Of a stretch of DNA of 64,000 nt, positions 60,839 to 64,000 are shown piece by piece. Location: NCBI RefSeq assembly GCF_007556755.1, contig NZ_VJOO01000001.1:62001-126000 (forward strand), written 5' to 3'. This stretch comes from Tepidimonas fonticaldi. GTDB lineage: Bacteria > Pseudomonadota > Gammaproteobacteria > Burkholderiales > Burkholderiaceae_C. Made by a program: the position numbers and the translations under genes. Every line of letters begins with the position of its first letter. Within the stretch, counting starts at the first letter, position 1. Below the pieces are notes generated by a model, which was given only the letters and a program-made list of their open reading frames with translations, was not told the origin of the DNA and did no database searches.

Positions 60839-61204
60839 TCAGGGACGCCGGGGCGAGAGGCGATGACTGTTGGGAACGCCCCCGGGCTCGTCCAGCTCGA
60901 TGGCAATCTGGGCGCACACCGTGCGGCACAGCGCCACCGCCTGTTCGCTTTGGACGCGGTAGTAGACCTGCGTGCCTTCCTTGCGCTTGGCCAGCACGCC
61001 GGCGCGGTACAGCAAATTGAGGTGCTGCGACAGATTGGGCTGGGTGGTCTCGATTTCGGCCAGCAGCTCCGACACCGACTTCTCCTTGTCGCACAGGGCG
61101 TTGAGGATGCGCAACCGGGTCGGCGTGGAGAGAATGCCAAACAGCTCCGCCGCCAGCTCGAAGACGCGATTCTTGTCGACGTCGGCTTCGGTCAGTTGTT
61201 GCAT
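60839..61204 (-). CDS. ArsR-family repressor with cysteine sensor candidates
   Basis: 121 residues. Winged-helix core: LSTPTRLRILNALCDKEKSV, SELL, then recognition helix TQPNLSQHLNLLYRAGVLAK and wing REGTQVYYRVQ. Cysteines are C38 (in the ALCDKEKSV region), C93 and C97. The SoxR/BigR/SqrR persulfide sensors of this family carry one cysteine in the same early helix and one in the last helix, so sulfur or metal sensing is plausible. A perfect 9-bp inverted repeat lies 6 bases upstream of the ATG, likely its own operator. 168 bases before odhA on the same strand. Confidence 0.85.
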   Translation of the reverse strand: MQQLTEADVDKNRVFELAAELFGILSTPTRLRILNALCDKEKSVSELLAEIETTQPNLSQHLNLLYRAGVLAKRKEGTQVYYRVQSEQAVALCRTVCAQIAIELDEPGGVPNSHRLSPRRP

Positions 61205-61209
61205 AAGCA

Positions 61210-61236
61210 ATGATGCAGACGGTGAGCCTGCATCAT
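61210..61236. promoter_or_regulatory. ArsR autoregulatory operator (9-9-9 inverted repeat)
   Basis: ATGATGCAG (61210-61218), 9-base spacer, CTGCATCAT (61228-61236): a perfect inverted repeat immediately upstream of the arsR ATG at 61204. A minus-strand TATGAT hexamer overlaps its outer end (61237-61232). Position and symmetry suit binding of a dimeric ArsR protein. Confidence 0.6.
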
Positions 61237-61277
61237 ACCCACAATCCGACCGGACACCCAAGCCGGCGCGCGGCCGT

Positions 61278-63182
61278 TCAGCCGGCGCGCATCAGGTCCC
61301 GAATCTGCTGCAGGGCGCTGGGGTCGTCCAGCGTGGTCAGGTCGCCGGGGTCTCGCCCCTCGCAGACAGCCTGGATGGCGCGGCGCAACAGCTTGCCGCT
61401 GCGCGTCTTGGGCAGCAGGTTGACGAAGCGTACACGTGCCGGCCGCGCCACTGCGCCCAGCTGTTCGTCCACCACTTTCATGATCGCGCCCTCGAGCTTG
61501 AGCTCGTCCGCCTCGGTCGCGGCCAGCGACGGATCCTTGAGGACGGCAAACGCCACGGCCACCTGGCCCTTGAGCGCGTCGGCCACGCCGACCACCGCCA
61601 CTTCGGCCACGGCCGGGTGGCTGGAGATGCTCTCCTCGATCTCGCGCGTGCCGAGGCGGTGGCCGGCGACGTTGATGACGTCGTCGGTGCGGCCGAGGAT
61701 GTAGTAGTAGCCGTCGGCGTCGCGCACGCCCCAGTCGAAGGTGCTGTACATCTGCCCCCCGGGGATGCTGGACCAGTAGGTCTTGACGTAGCGCTGATCA
61801 TCCCCCCACACCGTCTGCAAGCAACCCGGCGGCAGCGGGTAGTTGAAGGCGATGACGCCTTTGCGGCCAGGTTCGTGAATTTCCTCGCCCGTCACCTCAT
61901 CGATCAGACGCACATCGTAGCCGTACACAGCCTTGCCCGGCGAGCCAAACTTCGTCGGGGCCGGCTCGACGCCGTTGCAGATGGCCAAAATAGGCCAACC
62001 GGTTTCGGTTTGCCAGTAGTTGTCGATGACCGGCTTGCCCAACGCCTGGCTGATCCAGGTGGCGGTGGGCTCGTCCAGCGGCTCGCCGGCCAGAAACAGC
62101 GCGCGCAGGCTGCTCAGGTCGTACTTGCTCAGGTACGCCGGGTCTTGCTTTTTCAGCACACGCGCGGCGGTGGGGGCCGTGAACATGATGCTAACGCGGT
62201 AGTCCTGCACCAGGCGCCACCAGATGCCCGCGTCGGGGCGGATCGGCGTGCCCTCGTACATGATCGTGGCCATGCCGTTGATCAGCGGGCCGTAGATGAT
62301 GTAACTGTGGCCGACGACCCAACCGATGTCGCTGGTGCAAAAGTACGTCTCGCCCGGCTTGGCCATGTAGATGTGGCGCATCGAGGCGGCCAACGCCACC
62401 GCATAACCACCGGTGTCACGCTGCACCCCTTTGGGCTTGCCGGTGGTGCCGCTGGTGTAAAGGATGTAGCTCGGATGCGCGCTGTCCACCCACTCGCACG
62501 GCACCAGCGCGTCCAGGTGCTGCTGGCGCAGCGCCGCGTAATCGACGTCGCGCCCTGGCACGGGGTCCAGGGGCGCCAAACCGCGGTTGACCATCAACAC
62601 CCGCTCGGGCTTGTGCCCCGCCAAGCGAATGGCCTCGTCCAACAAATGCTTGTACGGCACCACCTTGCCGCCGCGCATGCCGGCGTCGGCGCTGATGATA
62701 ACTTTGGGCGCTGCGTCGTCGATGCGGGTGGCCAGGCTGTGGCTGGCAAAGCCGCCAAACACCACCGAGTGGATGGCGCCGATGCGCACGCAGGCCAGCA
62801 TCGCAAACGCCGCCTCGGGGATCATCGGCATGTAAATCAGCACGCGGTCGCCCTTGCCAACCCCGAGCGAGCGCAGCATCGCGGCCATGCGCTGTACCTC
62901 GACGTGCAGCTCGCGGAAGGTGTAGGCGCGCTCGGTGTCGGTCTCGGTGGAGACGTAGATCAGCGCGTTCTGGTCGGCGCGCGTGGCCAGATGGCGGTCC
63001 ACCGCGTTGTGGCACAGGTTGGTCAGACCGCCCTCGAACCAGCGCGCAAACGGCGGATGGTCGGTGTTGCACACCCGATCGAACGGCCGCTGCCAGTCGA
63101 TCAGGCGGGCCTGTTCGGTCCAGAAGGCGTCGCGCTCGTCGATCGAACGGCGGTAAAACGAGGCGTAATCGGCGCTGCTCAT
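61278..63182 (-). CDS. prpE: Propionate-CoA ligase (PrpE-like)
   Basis: 634 residues from ATG 63182 (MSSADYASFYRRSIDERDAF). AMP-forming acyl-CoA synthetase: YTSGTTGKPKGV phosphate loop, YWQTETGWPI (PrpE type rather than acetyl-CoA synthetase), LGRTDDVINVAGHR hinge and the C-terminal lysine in PKTRSGKLLRR, a site of reversible acylation. Makes propionyl-CoA (or acetyl-CoA) from the free acid, ATP and CoA. The ArsR gene lies downstream on the same strand with its own operator. Confidence 0.9.
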   Translation of the reverse strand: MSSADYASFYRRSIDERDAFWTEQARLIDWQRPFDRVCNTDHPPFARWFEGGLTNLCHNAVDRHLATRADQNALIYVSTETDTERAYTFRELHVEVQRMAAMLRSLGVGKGDRVLIYMPMIPEAAFAMLACVRIGAIHSVVFGGFASHSLATRIDDAAPKVIISADAGMRGGKVVPYKHLLDEAIRLAGHKPERVLMVNRGLAPLDPVPGRDVDYAALRQQHLDALVPCEWVDSAHPSYILYTSGTTGKPKGVQRDTGGYAVALAASMRHIYMAKPGETYFCTSDIGWVVGHSYIIYGPLINGMATIMYEGTPIRPDAGIWWRLVQDYRVSIMFTAPTAARVLKKQDPAYLSKYDLSSLRALFLAGEPLDEPTATWISQALGKPVIDNYWQTETGWPILAICNGVEPAPTKFGSPGKAVYGYDVRLIDEVTGEEIHEPGRKGVIAFNYPLPPGCLQTVWGDDQRYVKTYWSSIPGGQMYSTFDWGVRDADGYYYILGRTDDVINVAGHRLGTREIEESISSHPAVAEVAVVGVADALKGQVAVAFAVLKDPSLAATEADELKLEGAIMKVVDEQLGAVARPARVRFVNLLPKTRSGKLLRRAIQAVCEGRDPGDLTTLDDPSALQQIRDLMRAG

Positions 63183-63283
63183 GGGGGCGTCTCCTCGAAG
63201 GGGCGTCAAAAGCGAAATGTTCGCCGATTATGGGACGTCGGCTTTCGCCGGCCTGACAGGCGCGCGCCCATCGCCACTGGCCC

Positions 63284-63312
63284 TTGCGGTCGGGCTGCAA
63301 TCGGCGTAATCT
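63284..63312 (+). promoter_or_regulatory. Putative promoter of the YjfB-like gene
   Basis: TTGCGG (63284-63289) and TAATCT (63307-63312) with a 17-base spacer resemble a sigma70 promoter. The -10 ends 6 bases before ATG 63319, so the mRNA would be leaderless there, or start properly at ATG 63328. Confidence 0.35.
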
Positions 63313-63318
63313 AGTGCC

Positions 63319-63540
63319 ATGGTTAGCATGACGTCGACGCCCTCCCCCGTCACGCAAGCCGCCGCCGCGGCGAGCGGGACGCCCGGAGCCGCCCAAATCT
63401 TGGTGCTGCGCAAAGCCTTGCAACTGGAGCAGCAAGGGGCGCTGGCGCTGCTCAACGCCCTGCCCCAGCCCGCCCCGGTGGGGAGTCTGCCGCTGGCCAC
63501 CAGCGGCAGTTTGGGGACACAGGTCAATGTGATGGCGTGA
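63319..63540 (+). CDS. YjfB-family small protein (putative motility protein)
   Basis: 73 residues (64-70 if started at ATG 63328). Core: AQILVLRKALQLEQQGALAL and the invariant end LATSGSLGTQVNVMA, which match the YjfB family, found in flagellated bacteria with no settled role. No signal peptide. It is a single gene, divergent from prpE, followed by a strong terminator. Confidence 0.8.
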   Translation: MVSMTSTPSPVTQAAAAASGTPGAAQILVLRKALQLEQQGALALLNALPQPAPVGSLPLATSGSLGTQVNVMA

Positions 63541-63575
63541 TGTTGGCGTCGCCGCGCTGGGCGGCGGCCAAAAAG

Positions 63576-63600
63576 AAAGCGCCCCATAAAGGGGCGCTTT
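63576..63600 (+). terminator. Intrinsic terminator (10-bp stem)
   Basis: AAAGCGCCCC (63576-63585) and GGGGCGCTTT (63591-63600) form a perfect 10-bp stem with a 5-base loop, flanked by an A-run on one side and TTTGTT on the other. It can end the YjfB transcript and the tRNA-Val transcript from opposite sides. Confidence 0.8.
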
Positions 63601-63609
63601 GTTGACATC

Positions 63610-63684
63610 TGGTGGGTGATGCAGGGTTCGAACCTACGACCCCTGCCGTGTGAAGGCAGTGCTCTACCGCTGAGCTAATCACCC
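63610..63684 (-). tRNA. tRNA-Val (anticodon CAC)
   Basis: 75 bases with encoded CCA on the minus strand. Acceptor GGGTGAT/ATCACCC, D-arm GCTC...GAGC, anticodon stem CTGCC/GGCAG with loop TTCACAC (anticodon CAC), T-loop TTCGAAC. Reads GUG. It lies 44 bases downstream of dnaQ, probably in the same transcript. Confidence 0.97.
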
Positions 63685-63728
63685 TGTCGATGACCGAAAT
63701 TATAGCGTACTTTTCAACACTTTCCGGC

Positions 63729-64000
63729 TCAGTCTTGCGGTGCCGTTTGCAGCGACTCCTCGTAGCGGCGCCAGACGGTGCGGCCTTTGGACTCCTTGTC
63801 GAGCGCGGCGAGCAGTGCGGCGTGCTCGGCCAGTTCGGCCTCGCTGGCCCGCAGCACCGGCAAATCGAAGGCGGCCAGATCGCGCCGCTCGAGCACCCCG
63901 GCGGCCCCGGCGTCGCTCTGCACCTCGATGACCAGGGACTCCTGTCCCCGGGTCATGTAGATGTACACGTCGGCAAGCAGCTCCGCGTCGAGCAGCGCGC
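63729..64000 (-). CDS. dnaQ: DNA polymerase III epsilon subunit, C-terminal part, cut by window edge
   Basis: About 90 residues to the stop at 63729; the 5' part is outside. The visible start of the fragment reads ALLDAELLADVYIYMTRGQE, the conserved end of the DnaQ exonuclease domain (after the DALLDA motif), then a C-terminal tail that in E. coli binds the polymerase alpha subunit (AFDLPVLRASEAELAEHAAL). It is the 3'-5' proofreading exonuclease. The dnaQ-tRNA-Val order is common in related betaproteobacteria. Confidence 0.88.
   Translation of the reverse strand, partial: ALLDAELLADVYIYMTRGQESLVIEVQSDAGAAGVLERRDLAAFDLPVLRASEAELAEHAALLAALDKESKGRTVWRRYEESLQTAPQD

Overview
The window reads as one chromosomal segment of a GC-rich betaproteobacterium of the order Burkholderiales, most like Comamonadaceae and relatives. 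This rests on gene content and order: tandem cyanophycin synthetases with their dedicated ABC exporter and DUF1854 partner, an odhA-odhB-lpdA-zapE block, a mltG-tmk-holB-pilZ-tatD chain, dnaQ next to tRNA-Val, and a thiosulfate-oxidising sox cluster. I cannot fix the genus; a sox-bearing Tepidimonas/Hydrogenophaga-type organism would fit. Almost all DNA is coding. No gap between genes exceeds 300 bases, and no insertion sequence, prophage, rRNA or CRISPR array is visible.

Region 1 (1-5.4 kb, minus strand) is the only clear accessory island: a WYL-type regulator, a large SNF2/RapA-like helicase and an adenine-type DNA methyltransferase cut by the window edge just before its catalytic domain. 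It looks like an anti-phage modification/defence cassette. Region 2 (5.4-8 kb, plus) holds a PaiB-like FMN protein, tadA fused to a decayed alpha/beta-hydrolase domain, and an LD-carboxypeptidase. Region 3 (8-20 kb) concerns arginine and cyanophycin: CphA, a CphA2-like paralogue, a cyanophycin-associated ABC exporter with DUF1854 protein, and, convergent to them, an Aot-type basic amino acid importer (aotJQMOP order). Region 4 (20-28.6 kb, minus) has tctBA and a translationally coupled chain mltG - glycosyltransferase - tmk - holB - pilZ - tatD - ankyrin protein.

Region 5 (28.6-42.8 kb) holds ygfZ, an NRDE protein, a YbgC thioesterase/GNAT fusion, an RlhA-like U32 protein, a hemerythrin, purL, and a five-gene branched-chain-amino-acid-type importer. 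Region 6 (42.8-46 kb, minus) is soxYZAX with a cysteine hydrolase upstream; soxB and soxCD are absent here. Region 7 (46-51.6 kb) has an NlpC/P60 hydrolase, a DUF465 protein, a PLP arginine/lysine/ornithine decarboxylase, an NfeD-SPFH pair, tRNA-Ser(GGA), and a BrnT toxin paired with an HTH antitoxin. Region 8 (51.6-64 kb) contains a GGDEF-EAL protein, zapE, the 2-oxoglutarate dehydrogenase genes, a cysteine-bearing ArsR regulator with a perfect inverted-repeat operator, prpE, a YjfB-like protein, tRNA-Val(CAC) and the 3' end of dnaQ.

Two themes link separate loci. Arginine import, storage as cyanophycin and decarboxylation lie within 40 kb. The sox genes and the ArsR regulator may be linked by a shared GATGCA core in their upstream palindromes. 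The best candidates for new biology are the truncated defence cassette, the second cyanophycin synthetase with its exporter, the TadA fusion, and the stop-codon-bearing minisatellite between soxY and soxZ.
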